64,000 bases of DNA from an uncultured Bacteroidales bacterium (GTDB lineage: Bacteria; Bacteroidota; Bacteroidia; Bacteroidales; WCHB1-69), in the NCBI GenBank assembly GCA_905233625.1, contig CAJOFJ010000009.1, forward strand, positions 125,666-189,665, in the 5' to 3' direction. Position numbers and translations under genes: made by a program. This document shows positions 1 to 7,680 of the stretch, piece by piece (the stretch's first letter is position 1; every line of letters begins with the position of its first letter). The notes below the pieces were generated by a model that saw nothing but the letters and a program-made list of their open reading frames with translations, was not told the DNA's origin and did not search any database.

Positions 1-431
1 GCGGTAATGGGTACCTCATCTTCCAGCAGTGCCAATCCCAGTGGCGTTCAGGGTATATGTCCAACAGGCTGGCATGTTCCGAGTGATGCGGAGTGGACAC
101 AGCTGAGTGATTATGTGGGCAGCCAGACGCAGTATCAGTGTAGCGCTAATAGCGCCTATATAGCCAAGGCGTTGGCGTCAACATCAGGATGGGCCATTAT
201 TATGTCCAATTTGAGCCTAGTTCAAATAATTCCACGGGCTTTTCGGCTCTTCCTGCTGGCTGCTACGGCAGCAACTTAAGCTATTTTGGTGCCTACGCCA
301 CCTTCTGGAGTGCAACGAATATTTCTGGCAATTTCGTATACCACCGCCAGCTCACCTACTATGGCGCCTACCTGTACAGGAACTTCAACGACAAGTTCTA
401 CGGATACTCGGTCCGTTGTCTTCGCGATTAG
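1..431 (+). pseudogene. FISUMP-domain secreted protein, C-terminal part, frameshifted
   Basis: This is the last ~143 codons of a gene entering from the left edge. It carries the hallmarks of the FISUMP domain: GICPTGWHVPSDAEW, then ALASTSGW, then SSNNSTGFSALPAG, FWSAT and the terminal YGYSVRCLRD. The first half reads in frame 1 (from base 1) and the second half in frame 3 (to the TAG at 429-431). The frames join at the G run at 191-193. One extra G would give a continuous GW-GHYYVQF reading, so the break is a one-base deletion. It could be an assembly error, a real mutation or phase variation. FISUMP domains end many Bacteroidetes and Fibrobacteres surface proteins, and their function is not established. 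The domain is also present in three genes between 40785 and 57354. Confidence 0.75.
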
Positions 432-950
432 AGCAGACCGCAAAAGTGCGAAGCGCCAAAGCGGTCTGAAAGGATAAACTCGCCGCAGGGCAAAAAGCAA
501 AGCAAAATGTCATGCGGCGGCGCAAATGTTTTGCTCCGGCGTATGCGAAACTTGCGCCGCGAGCATATATGTGGTGGTTGCGGTTCCATCGCATATTTTA
601 CATTTATTGTTTCAAAATCTTTTGAGGTTTCAAAGATATTAAAAATTAATGACATATAACAATATTCCGCAACTTTATGAAAATTTATTCCGTAATTTTA
701 GGGTTGTTTATTCCGCAATTATTGGAAATTCCGTCCCCGTTGAATGAATGTCTGTCTCCGCTACCTGCTATGGCACTGTCACCAAATCCACGGCAAAAAA
801 CGAAATGTAAGTATATAAGACCACACTGTTCGGGGTTAATCCCATCATAGCTCATCATAAGGTGCGTCATATCGTAACCAAGGTTTATAAAATGTTGTAG
901 AGACGTGGCACGCCGCGTCTCTACACTGTAAACAGATACCTGTAACCTGC
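432..950. other. Intergenic region, no gene recognised
   Basis: About 520 bases between the FISUMP fragment and the convergent ROK kinase gene. It holds a stem-loop at 434-468 (CAGACCGC paired with GCGGTCTG, no T-tract) directly after the FISUMP stop, which may be its transcript end. A TATCTTTG-like box on the minus strand (CAAAGATA, about 635) has no credible gene behind it. The palindromic repeat at 897-924 lies near the right end. Short open frames on the minus strand here show no recognisable motif. Confidence 0.5.
897..924. repeat. Palindromic repeat, intergenic copy of the coding palindrome family
   Basis: Near-perfect palindrome with arms GTAGAGACG and CGTCTCTAC around a GC-rich centre. 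Related copies lie inside genes at 5843-5872 and 26879-26908. Read in the frame used by those copies, this one is also open (V-E-T-x3-A-S-L). Confidence 0.75.
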
Positions 951-1886
951 TTAGCTGACCAGCGCTGCGGCGCCTAAAATCGCCACATCATTCTGTTTCA
1001 GCTGTGATACCATAACCTTGACTTTGCCTCGGTAATTTTCAAGAATGTTGTGGTCAAAGGACTTCATGACAGGGTCGAGCAGCACTTTGCCTGCTTTCAC
1101 GGGACCGCCCATCAAGAAGACTGCTTCCGGCGAGGAAAATGCCACTGCATTGGCCATAGCCAAACCTAGGATATTGCCAGTATATTCAAATACTTTCAAT
1201 GCCAGCTCGTCGCCTGCGTTGGCGGCATCGCCAATCATTTTGGAGTCAATATCTTCAACGGGAACTTTTGATAGCACACCGTCGTAATAAGGGTCTTGCG
1301 CCATCATGTCAAGGCAGGTTTTGCGGATACCGCCAGCGGAAGTGTATTGCTCTAAGCAGCCTTTGCGCCCGCATTTGCAGTCACGTCCTTCAGGGAAGAT
1401 GATGGTGTGGCCTAATTCGCCAGCGAAGCCGTCATGGCCATACAACAGCTTGCCATCCACGATAATGCCGCTGCCTACGCCCGTGCCCAGAGTGAACATG
1501 ATGAAGTCCTTCATGCCCTTTGCGCCACCGTAAATCATCTCGCCATAAGCCGCTGCATTGGCATCGTTGGTGATGACAGCGGGTAGATGAAGGCGTTCTC
1601 CCATCATCTTGGCCAGGAAGATATTGCCCTTCATGTTGAGGTTGGGGGCGTTCTCGATGCAGCCTGTGTAAAAGTTGCCATTGGGTGCGCCGATGCCGAT
1701 GCCTTTCACTTCCACTTTCTGCTCGGCTATCAGTTCTTGGATGGTTTTTGCCAAGTCGTCGGCATACAGGTTGGCGTCACTGTATTGTGCGGTGGGAAGG
1801 TTTTTGCGGGCTACCACTTCTCCCGCCGGACTTACCAGCCCGATGTCGGTGTTCGTACCACCAATGTCTATTCCTATTGCGTACAT
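951..1886 (-). CDS. ROK family sugar kinase (glucokinase-like)
   Basis: A cytoplasmic kinase of 311 residues that would phosphorylate a hexose, probably glucose or an N-acetylhexosamine, using ATP. The N terminus carries the phosphate-binding motif GIDIGGTNT. ITNDANAAAYGE supplies the catalytic aspartate. The ROK signature follows: LGTGVGSG, then GELGHT, then the zinc-binding cluster CKCGRKGCLE. I chose the ATG at 1886 because family members begin at MYAIGIDIGG; an upstream GTG at 1919 would add 11 residues that look like intergenic sequence. Length matches the family. Substrate cannot be decided from sequence. Neighbours do not form an obvious sugar operon, although a GH20 hexosaminidase lies 21 kb away. 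Confidence 0.85.
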   Translation of the reverse strand: MYAIGIDIGGTNTDIGLVSPAGEVVARKNLPTAQYSDANLYADDLAKTIQELIAEQKVEVKGIGIGAPNGNFYTGCIENAPNLNMKGNIFLAKMMGERLHLPAVITNDANAAAYGEMIYGGAKGMKDFIMFTLGTGVGSGIIVDGKLLYGHDGFAGELGHTIIFPEGRDCKCGRKGCLEQYTSAGGIRKTCLDMMAQDPYYDGVLSKVPVEDIDSKMIGDAANAGDELALKVFEYTGNILGLAMANAVAFSSPEAVFLMGGPVKAGKVLLDPVMKSFDHNILENYRGKVKVMVSQLKQNDVAILGAAALVS

Positions 1887-1990
1887 ATAATGTTTATTTG
1901 ATGTTTTGATATTCCCCACATTGCGCTACGCTTATGTGGGGTTATTAAACTTTGACCTCTTCGAGGTCCCATAAAATTCAGTTATACTCT

Positions 1991-2018
1991 TTAACTCTTA
2001 ACTCTTAATTCTTAATTC
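1991..2018. repeat. Heptamer array (TTAACTC/TTAATTC)
   Basis: Four consecutive 7-base units between the ROK and plug genes. The unit is the reverse complement of the one arrayed at 30114-30148. A 15-base palindrome (GACCTCTTCGAGGTC, 1954-1968) lies just to its left. Confidence 0.7.
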
Positions 2019-2062
2019 AACCCCACAACCCATAATCTTCTAACTTTCTCATCATGAATTCT

Positions 2063-3343
2063 TTACCTTCCGTTCACCGTGTTGAAAAACTCTGTTCCAA
2101 TCAATCGGTCATACAACGAGGTTTCATCGGTGAGATAGACAAATACTCCATATTCATTTTTGGTTTCCCAGTGGCTGCCCTCAATGTAAGTGGCATCGAT
2201 TTCAATACTGCCGTCATGCACAAAAACATATTGGTAGTTGTAAATTCCCTGTTTCAGGTACAACTCAGCCTCCCAGTAGTTGGTGCTGGGATTGTATTCC
2301 AGTTTGGCATCATCCTGAATCTGCCAGTCGGTAAGTTCTCCGAATACATAGATACTGCCGTCTGTGACAGGAAAATCGCATTTCAGCGAAAAACGGGTCA
2401 TGACGTAATCCTCGCGGTTTTCACCGGAATAGTCGCTGTTCTCCCAATAGCATTTTCCCCACAGGGTGGGATTGCCCTGGTAAGCGCCATACGGTCGGGC
2501 AATATCCTCTAACACGAGGGCGTAGTAACCTTTCCCGTCATAACGGAGAGCGGCAATGCGGTCGCCATTATAGCGCAGACTTTTCAGTGAGAACATCCTG
2601 AATTCAGAACTTCCATAAAAACTGTTTTCGTTCTCGTCGTAGTCGAAGCTGTATTCACCAGGTTTGCCAAAGCGGTAACGCAAGCCGATGATGGCATTGT
2701 CCCATCGACCGTTCTGTATAATGGTGGCCCGAAGGTTTCGTGCGGGGTCGCGGATGACGTTACGTCCGGTGTTGACCACAAAATCCACTTCCTGTCCCGT
2801 GAAGCGGTAACGTGTGTCGGAGGCGGCATGCACCTCGCCAATGATGATGGACTCCTCTGGCTCTTTAACCATAAAACGACGGGTGAGAATGGGGTTGTCG
2901 GGCGTGTCATCGTATACAAAAAGCAGGTAATTTCCAGATTTGGTAATTCTTAGCATGTCGTTGGGAAAGCGTAGGGTGAAGTGTACGTAGCTTTGCACGG
3001 TGTTGAACGAGTAGGAATGGTCGGTGAGCTCGTCTTCAGTAAAGCCGTCAATATAGTCGAGGGGGTTGAGGTCTGAAGGTTTCCAGTCGTGAGTGCAGTG
3101 GATAACGGTATATTTCAGATAGCGGTTGTCATTGCTCGACAGGTCATCAAAATTCAGGCACAGTTGTTCTCCGCTATTCAGGTTGATGAGGGGAAATCCT
3201 AATGGAGCGGAGGCCGGTGTCAGCTTGATGCTGGCCAGGTCATTGACATAGGTTCTGTTGTCAAAGGCGATATTGTCATAGTTCTGCGCCTGAAGACAGA
3301 ACAGGGAAACGAGGGCAAGCATTAATAAAGTGGAGTGTTTCAT
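2063..3343 (-). CDS. Type IX secretion system plug protein (DUF5103)
   Basis: A secreted 426-residue protein of the DUF5103 family. In Flavobacterium the family member is the Plug protein that closes the periplasmic face of the SprA translocon of the type IX secretion system. A signal peptide occupies roughly residues 1-19 (MKHSTLLMLALVSLFCLQA-Q). The next part matches the family N-terminal beta domain (CLNFDDL, KYTVIHCTHDW, DYIDGF, YSFNTV, YVHFTLRFPN). The C-terminal part carries FPVTDGSIYVFGELTDW, an E-set-like domain. Length is typical. Assignment rests on recalled family sequence. Its presence agrees with the T9SS-sorted protease at 32838-35666. It stands alone, with no other T9SS gene adjacent. 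Confidence 0.85.
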   Translation of the reverse strand: MKHSTLLMLALVSLFCLQAQNYDNIAFDNRTYVNDLASIKLTPASAPLGFPLINLNSGEQLCLNFDDLSSNDNRYLKYTVIHCTHDWKPSDLNPLDYIDGFTEDELTDHSYSFNTVQSYVHFTLRFPNDMLRITKSGNYLLFVYDDTPDNPILTRRFMVKEPEESIIIGEVHAASDTRYRFTGQEVDFVVNTGRNVIRDPARNLRATIIQNGRWDNAIIGLRYRFGKPGEYSFDYDENENSFYGSSEFRMFSLKSLRYNGDRIAALRYDGKGYYALVLEDIARPYGAYQGNPTLWGKCYWENSDYSGENREDYVMTRFSLKCDFPVTDGSIYVFGELTDWQIQDDAKLEYNPSTNYWEAELYLKQGIYNYQYVFVHDGSIEIDATYIEGSHWETKNEYGVFVYLTDETSLYDRLIGTEFFNTVNGR

Positions 3344-3391
3344 TATGAGGTTACAGGTTATAGGGAATAGTGATTAAAGTTAGGGGGTTAC

Positions 3392-3419
3392 AATTCAAAA
3401 TTCAAAGTTCAAAATTCAA
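3392..3419. repeat. Heptamer array (AATTCAA)
   Basis: Four 7-base units, three identical and one AGTTCAA. The same unit is arrayed at 7616-7643 and 12816-12836, and in reverse complement at 63427-63447. Confidence 0.75.
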
Positions 3420-3428
3420 TTTTAAATT

Positions 3429-3467
3429 CCCCTTCTTTTAGAAGGGGTGGCCGAAGGCCGGGGTAGT
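3429..3467. repeat. Double-hairpin intergenic repeat, copy 1
   Basis: Two adjacent hairpins: CCCCTTC-TTTTA-GAAGGGG, then GGCC-GAA-GGCC, ending GGGGTAGT. A second copy with a changed but still paired second hairpin (GCCC-GAA-GGGC) is at 60004-60042. It lies past the stop of the minus-strand plug gene and is not followed by a T-tract, so a terminator role is unproven. Confidence 0.75.
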
Positions 3468-3474
3468 ATAATTC

Positions 3475-4686
3475 TTAATTCTTAGTTCTTAGTTTCTTCC
3501 GTCGTCTGAACAATAATATCACCATAGAGATAATAATGATGTATGCTATCCATAACACGGCAGTTTTCCAATAGTTTAAATGGTCAAGTCGCGGATGGTA
3601 CAGTTGGTCTGGACTTTCGTGTCGGGTAATGGGGTTGAGCCATAATTCGGTTCCGTCGGCAAAAGTCAGCACGGTACGTACATATTGGTCTTCTTTTTGG
3701 ATGATATATTCCGCCTCGTCAATGTCATTCATGCTTTTGAGCACATGGCCGCCTTGGCCTATAAATTCGGCTTTGCTGATACGTTTGGTGGCAGCTACCC
3801 GCAGGGTGTCTTCGCACAAATCCGCCTTGGTGAGATAGGGCAGGTTTTCTTCGAACCGTGCCCTTTTGTGCGGGAAGCTTTCAGTATAGGTGGGGTCCAT
3901 GGGAAAGGCAACCCCGACCGCCTTTCCGGCTACCAGTGATTTCAACAATAAGCTGCCTTCGTTGACGGGACTGTTGATCATGGTGAAGCGGTTGGCGGGG
4001 TCGTTGATATTGGTTACGCTGTGGGTGTCATCGCCACCGATGAGATAGACCAAGTGACCATTGGAAAGGGCCATGTCCCAGTGAGCAGGCGACTTGCGGT
4101 AACCGTTCAGCACTTCCAATAACTTGTAATTGCTGAGGTATTTGAAATCTTCAGGATGATAACCTTTCTCAACGAAAGAAGGGTGGGCAGGAATCGCCAG
4201 TTCGGCCTGTTGCCCCATCCTGTTGAGGGTGTGCTGTTTCATGCTGAGGGTTTGCCACAACGGGTAGTCAATCCTTCTGACTTTTCGTGCACCAAGTCCC
4301 AATTGATGTATTTTGAAAATGCCATACCCGTGTTCGTAGCCAGGCACATAGCTGGGATTGTCCTTGCCGTAATCGTTGATGGTATTGTAATTGGAAATAC
4401 CGATATGGTCGAAACCGAAACTGCGATAAACGCTGTCCAGCATCTCGTCGCTGTTGTCGCGGCCATTGGCCACACCTCCGGCAGTGCGGGTGTGCGCATG
4501 GAAATTGCATAGTAGCCATGTGGTCGAGTCCATGCCAGTATAAGGGTTATGCAGGTAGTCCCCATGGAAAGGATAGGGTTCGTCAAAGTCATAGACAGGG
4601 ACAAAAAGGCTGATACATAGTAGTAAGGTAATGAAGATACCGATAAGGCAGAGAATGAGTTTGCCGATAAATTTCAGAATGCGCAT
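3475..4686 (-). CDS. Membrane-anchored PHP-domain phosphoesterase-like protein
   Basis: A 403-residue protein with a PHP-fold metal-binding core between two membrane anchors. TM1 is at about residues 7-31 and the second near 377-396, ending in a basic tail. Metal-ligand motifs are visible: NFHAHTRTAGG (HxH), DHIGISNYN, a glutamate-containing PGYEHGYG, AIPAHPSF and GGDDTHS. PHP enzymes hydrolyse phosphoesters; the substrate here is unknown. The core should face the periplasm if TM1 acts as an uncleaved signal anchor. I chose the ATG at 4686 because a TATCTTTG box lies at 4711-4718, and the upstream alternative start (4713) would overlap that box. The last residues (LRTKN) are written over a 7-base repeat tract. 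Confidence 0.7.
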   Translation of the reverse strand: MRILKFIGKLILCLIGIFITLLLCISLFVPVYDFDEPYPFHGDYLHNPYTGMDSTTWLLCNFHAHTRTAGGVANGRDNSDEMLDSVYRSFGFDHIGISNYNTINDYGKDNPSYVPGYEHGYGIFKIHQLGLGARKVRRIDYPLWQTLSMKQHTLNRMGQQAELAIPAHPSFVEKGYHPEDFKYLSNYKLLEVLNGYRKSPAHWDMALSNGHLVYLIGGDDTHSVTNINDPANRFTMINSPVNEGSLLLKSLVAGKAVGVAFPMDPTYTESFPHKRARFEENLPYLTKADLCEDTLRVAATKRISKAEFIGQGGHVLKSMNDIDEAEYIIQKEDQYVRTVLTFADGTELWLNPITRHESPDQLYHPRLDHLNYWKTAVLWIAYIIIISMVILLFRRRKKLRTKN

Positions 4687-4710
4687 ATTTTTGCTAAAAT
4701 TGTCAGTCTG

Positions 4711-4718
4711 CAAAGATA
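4711..4718 (-). promoter_or_regulatory. Bacteroidetes -7 box for the PHP gene
   Basis: CAAAGATA on the plus strand reads TATCTTTG on the minus strand, matching TAnnTTTG. It is 24 bases before the ATG at 4686 and decides that start. No well-spaced -33 TTTG was found. Confidence 0.55.
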
Positions 4719-4731
4719 CAAAAATAATTGG

Positions 4732-6336
4732 CTAATTAGCACATTGATATCCTTCCAACTTATACACAAATATATATTCCGCTATTCGTCCACTTCGATA
4801 TATGGGGAAAGTGTCAACAGGAATAACATGTTCGAAATAGGGTTGCAGGTACCAGCCATTGGGTTCATAGTAGTTGTAGCTCTGGTTGATGAACCAGTAA
4901 TTCCGTCCTTCCTGTAAACCTCCCCGGTACTGGTTAATCCAATAGTATTTATGAATTTGATTTAGTCCACCAAGCGCGTATAACTTCATTCCCAATGGGG
5001 TGGCAATGTAATAATCCATGTTGGCGGCAGGGAACCATTTCAGGGCGATAATGCCGTCGTCGGCTTGCATCTCGTTTGTGGCGACAAGGCTGTCACGTAC
5101 TGCGGCAAAACCTTCTCGCATCTGGTCCCAGCCGTACATGTCGAGGGTGACGTCGCCTTTGCCCACAGAGGTCATCTCCATAGCTTTGTCGGAGGCAAAA
5201 CAGGCCTGAATGCGACCGGTTTTGATTTCAAAACAGCCCAAGCCAACGGAAACTGTCAGCAGCAAAAGTGCGGCGACAATTACTACTGGGATGCGATAGA
5301 TACCTGTCATGTTTTCTTGTTTGGTAGCCAAATAAGCTCCTGCTATTGGAATCAACAGACTCACTCCGGGAGCGCTCCAATGGGGCAGGGTGGAACGGGT
5401 AAGTGAGAAATACACAAAGATACCTATCCAAGGCAGGGCAATGAGAAGCAGTAAACGGCTTCCGATGGTTTCAGGAGCGTGTTTTTTTCTGAAAAATGCA
5501 ATTAAAGCAATGATAATCAATATGTAAACAATAGGATTATTGTAGAGTAACTCTCCTGCCAATTCAATGCCAAGATAGTCTAACCGGAGTTTTCCCCATA
5601 GGCTGACCCGGTCTCCATGAAAAGTGAAGCTGATAAAGTCGTTTTGCAGATTCCAGATCAGAATGGGTAGCAAACAAAGGGCGGAAATCAGAATAGAGAC
5701 ATATAAGTATTTGTTTTTCAGTTCTTTTCTATTATAAATCAGAACGTACAAACCTACACCAACCCAGATAAAAGCAGCGGAATATTTAGACAGCATAGCC
5801 AGACCGGCACACAAAGCTGCCAACAGGAGTGATGCGTTGTCTTGTAGAGACGCGCTTCCGTGCGTTTCTACAGGGGGATTCTCTTCTTTTTTTGTTGTGA
5901 AATATCTGATAAAAAGATAGATGGACAGTAGGGTAAAGAACATCAGCGGCGTATCGGGCATGATGAAAACCCCTGTGATGACAAAGGTATATAGCGAGGC
6001 CGTGTAGAGCAAAGCGCTGTATAGTCCTGTGATTTTGTCTTTGAGCTGAGTGCCAATCAGATAGATCAGCCATGTGTCCACCGTCATCAATACCACGGAA
6101 GAAAGTCGCAGGGCCAACTCGCTGTCGAACAGTAGGTTGAGACTGAACAACTGCATCATCCAACCTACCATGCCAGGATGGTCGAAGTGCGACCAGTCGG
6201 GGTACAAAGCGTAGGTCCAGTAGTATACCTCGTCATTTCCGAATTCATGGAAACCTGCTAAAAAACAACGTATTATCATACTGATAACCAGTAAGATAAT
6301 AAGGGTTCTTGGGATTTTGTCTTCTGTGATAGTCAT
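4732..6336 (-). CDS. ArnT-like GT-C glycosyltransferase (family 39/83)
   Basis: A polytopic inner-membrane protein of about 534 residues with the ArnT/PMT layout: the first extracytoplasmic loop carries FGNDEVYYW with the acidic pair typical of the active site, and at least ten hydrophobic helices are followed by a soluble C-terminal domain. Such enzymes move a sugar from a polyprenyl-phosphate donor to lipid A or protein; acceptor unknown. The start at 6336 sits 29 bases past a TATCTTTG box, whereas the longer ATG at 6360 would be nearly leaderless. Odd feature: residues about 152-165, in a loop after KKEEN, are encoded by a 30-bp palindromic repeat (PPVETHGSASLQD). Confidence 0.8.
   Translation of the reverse strand: MTITEDKIPRTLIILLVISMIIRCFLAGFHEFGNDEVYYWTYALYPDWSHFDHPGMVGWMMQLFSLNLLFDSELALRLSSVVLMTVDTWLIYLIGTQLKDKITGLYSALLYTASLYTFVITGVFIMPDTPLMFFTLLSIYLFIRYFTTKKEENPPVETHGSASLQDNASLLLAALCAGLAMLSKYSAAFIWVGVGLYVLIYNRKELKNKYLYVSILISALCLLPILIWNLQNDFISFTFHGDRVSLWGKLRLDYLGIELAGELLYNNPIVYILIIIALIAFFRKKHAPETIGSRLLLLIALPWIGIFVYFSLTRSTLPHWSAPGVSLLIPIAGAYLATKQENMTGIYRIPVVIVAALLLLTVSVGLGCFEIKTGRIQACFASDKAMEMTSVGKGDVTLDMYGWDQMREGFAAVRDSLVATNEMQADDGIIALKWFPAANMDYYIATPLGMKLYALGGLNQIHKYYWINQYRGGLQEGRNYWFINQSYNYYEPNGWYLQPYFEHVIPVDTFPIYRSGRIAEYIFVYKLEGYQCAN
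5843..5872. repeat. Palindromic repeat inside the GT-C glycosyltransferase gene
   Basis: Arms TGTAGAGACGC and GCGTTTCTACA flank an 8-base centre. Read on the minus strand, it encodes V-E-T-H-G-S-A-S-L within the flanking P...Q context, in the same frame as the copy at 26879-26908. It adds codons to a loop without breaking the frame. Confidence 0.8.
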
Positions 6337-6365
6337 GAGACGCTTTTGATGCTGAAACATTCATG

Positions 6366-6373
6366 CAAAGATA
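6366..6373 (-). promoter_or_regulatory. -7 box for the glycosyltransferase gene
   Basis: CAAAGATA (TATCTTTG on the minus strand) lies 29 bases upstream of the chosen ATG at 6336. It is divergent from the box at 6409-6416. Confidence 0.5.
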
Positions 6374-6408
6374 CGAAACAAAAACATTAACAATTCAACA
6401 AAATTCAC

Positions 6409-6416
6409 TATTTTTG
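6409..6416 (+). promoter_or_regulatory. -7 box for the LptF/G gene
   Basis: TATTTTTG matches TAnnTTTG and lies 57 bases before the GTG start at 6474. The 6337-6473 gap therefore seems to hold two divergent promoters. Confidence 0.45.
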
Positions 6417-6473
6417 CAAAAAATATTCTGAGAGATTTTGGTAGCGTTTTTTTTTTGCTAAATAGCTGGATTT

Positions 6474-7577
6474 GTGTTTAAGAAAATAAGAGGTATACTG
6501 CAATGGAATATTCTGGATAGTTATATACTCAAGAAATTTCTTGGGTCGGTAACGTATTCTATTATATTGCTGATGGCTATCATTATTGTGGTGGATATCT
6601 CGGAGAATTTGCAGCATTTTCTGGATAACAATGCCCCTATGTCGGCGGTTATTACTGGATATTACCTCAATTTTATCCCGTATTTCATTAATCTTTTTAT
6701 TCCGCTGTTTACCTTTATCAGTGTGATTTGGTTTACCTCCAAATTGTCTGTCCATAACGAAATTGTGGCTATTCTTAACGGAGGGGTGAGCTATTACCGG
6801 ATGTTGGTACCATATATTGTGGGAGCCGTGATCGTGGCCTTCTGTGCTTTGATTCTCGCCAATTTTGTAGTGCCGAAAACCAATCAGGGTATGCATAAGT
6901 TCAAGGAAACTTATTTGGAGAATTACGCTGTGGCCAGAATCAATATACATATTAAAAATTCAGCTAACAGCTATATATATCTTGAAAGATGGACCAAGAC
7001 GGAAAAGACGGGTTATCAGTTTACATACGAAGTCTTGGGAGAGCATACTATTGATTATAAGTTGAGTGCACAACGCATTGTGTATAATGAAGATAAGAAA
7101 AACTGGACCTTGTATGCCGGCAAAGAACGCCGCATTATTGGCGATCAGGAAATTTGTTCCACTTTTGAGCAAAAAGATACAGTTTTTAATATCACTCCAG
7201 TGGACTTGAACCAGGACGTTTTTGTCAGTGAAACCATGTCCACCCCTGAATTGAACAAGTTTATTCAGGAGGAGAAAGAAAAAGGCTCCACATTCGTGGA
7301 CCAGTATGTGATTGAACAGCAGCGGCGTTTGGCCAATCCTTTTGGCACTATCATCATGACGATTTTCGCGGTTTGCGTGTCCTCCCGAAAAACCCGACGC
7401 GGTGTGGGAGTGCATCTCTTTATAGGCATGGGTTTGGCATTTTCTTTCGTGTTTTTCCAGCAGATTTCCACGGTGTTCTCAGTACAAGGAAATATGCCGC
7501 CGGGTCTGGGCACGTGGATTCCAAACATCATCTGTCTGGTGTTGTGTGTCATTTTGCTACGGTCAACCCCGAAATAG
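6474..7577 (+). CDS. LptF/LptG family permease (YjgP/YjgQ)
   Basis: A 367-residue inner-membrane protein of the LptF/LptG family, which forms the transmembrane part of the LptB2FG ABC exporter that extracts LPS for transport to the outer membrane. The N terminus has the typical ILDSYILKKFLGS entry, three hydrophobic helices, a periplasmic beta-jellyroll region (about 150-270) and three C-terminal helices with RRLANPFGTIIMTIFAV. The start is GTG; an in-frame TAA at 6459-6461 leaves no upstream ATG. Bacteroidetes usually encode two such paralogues, and which one this is cannot be told here. LptB is not adjacent. Confidence 0.88.
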   Translation: MFKKIRGILQWNILDSYILKKFLGSVTYSIILLMAIIIVVDISENLQHFLDNNAPMSAVITGYYLNFIPYFINLFIPLFTFISVIWFTSKLSVHNEIVAILNGGVSYYRMLVPYIVGAVIVAFCALILANFVVPKTNQGMHKFKETYLENYAVARINIHIKNSANSYIYLERWTKTEKTGYQFTYEVLGEHTIDYKLSAQRIVYNEDKKNWTLYAGKERRIIGDQEICSTFEQKDTVFNITPVDLNQDVFVSETMSTPELNKFIQEEKEKGSTFVDQYVIEQQRRLANPFGTIIMTIFAVCVSSRKTRRGVGVHLFIGMGLAFSFVFFQQISTVFSVQGNMPPGLGTWIPNIICLVLCVILLRSTPK

Positions 7578-7615
7578 TTAGCAAATTAGCTAATTGGCAA
7601 ATGTGCAAATTGAGA

Positions 7616-7643
7616 AATTCAAAGTTCAGAATTCAAAATTCAA
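7616..7643. repeat. Heptamer array (AATTCAA)
   Basis: Four 7-base units between the LptF/G and YitT genes. They are open in the frame of the YitT gene and would add a spurious N-terminal extension to it. Confidence 0.7.
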
Positions 7644-7680
7644 ATCAACGATTCAACAAATAAACAATTCAACAAATTTT

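Noticed and set aside
428..655. Minus-strand small genes next to the FISUMP fragment
   Set aside because: The frames are low in recognisable protein character and overlap a stem-loop and the FISUMP gene; only a weak promoter box supports them.
1954..1968. Terminator at the GACCTC/GAGGTC palindrome
   Set aside because: The stem is short and no T-tract follows on either strand.
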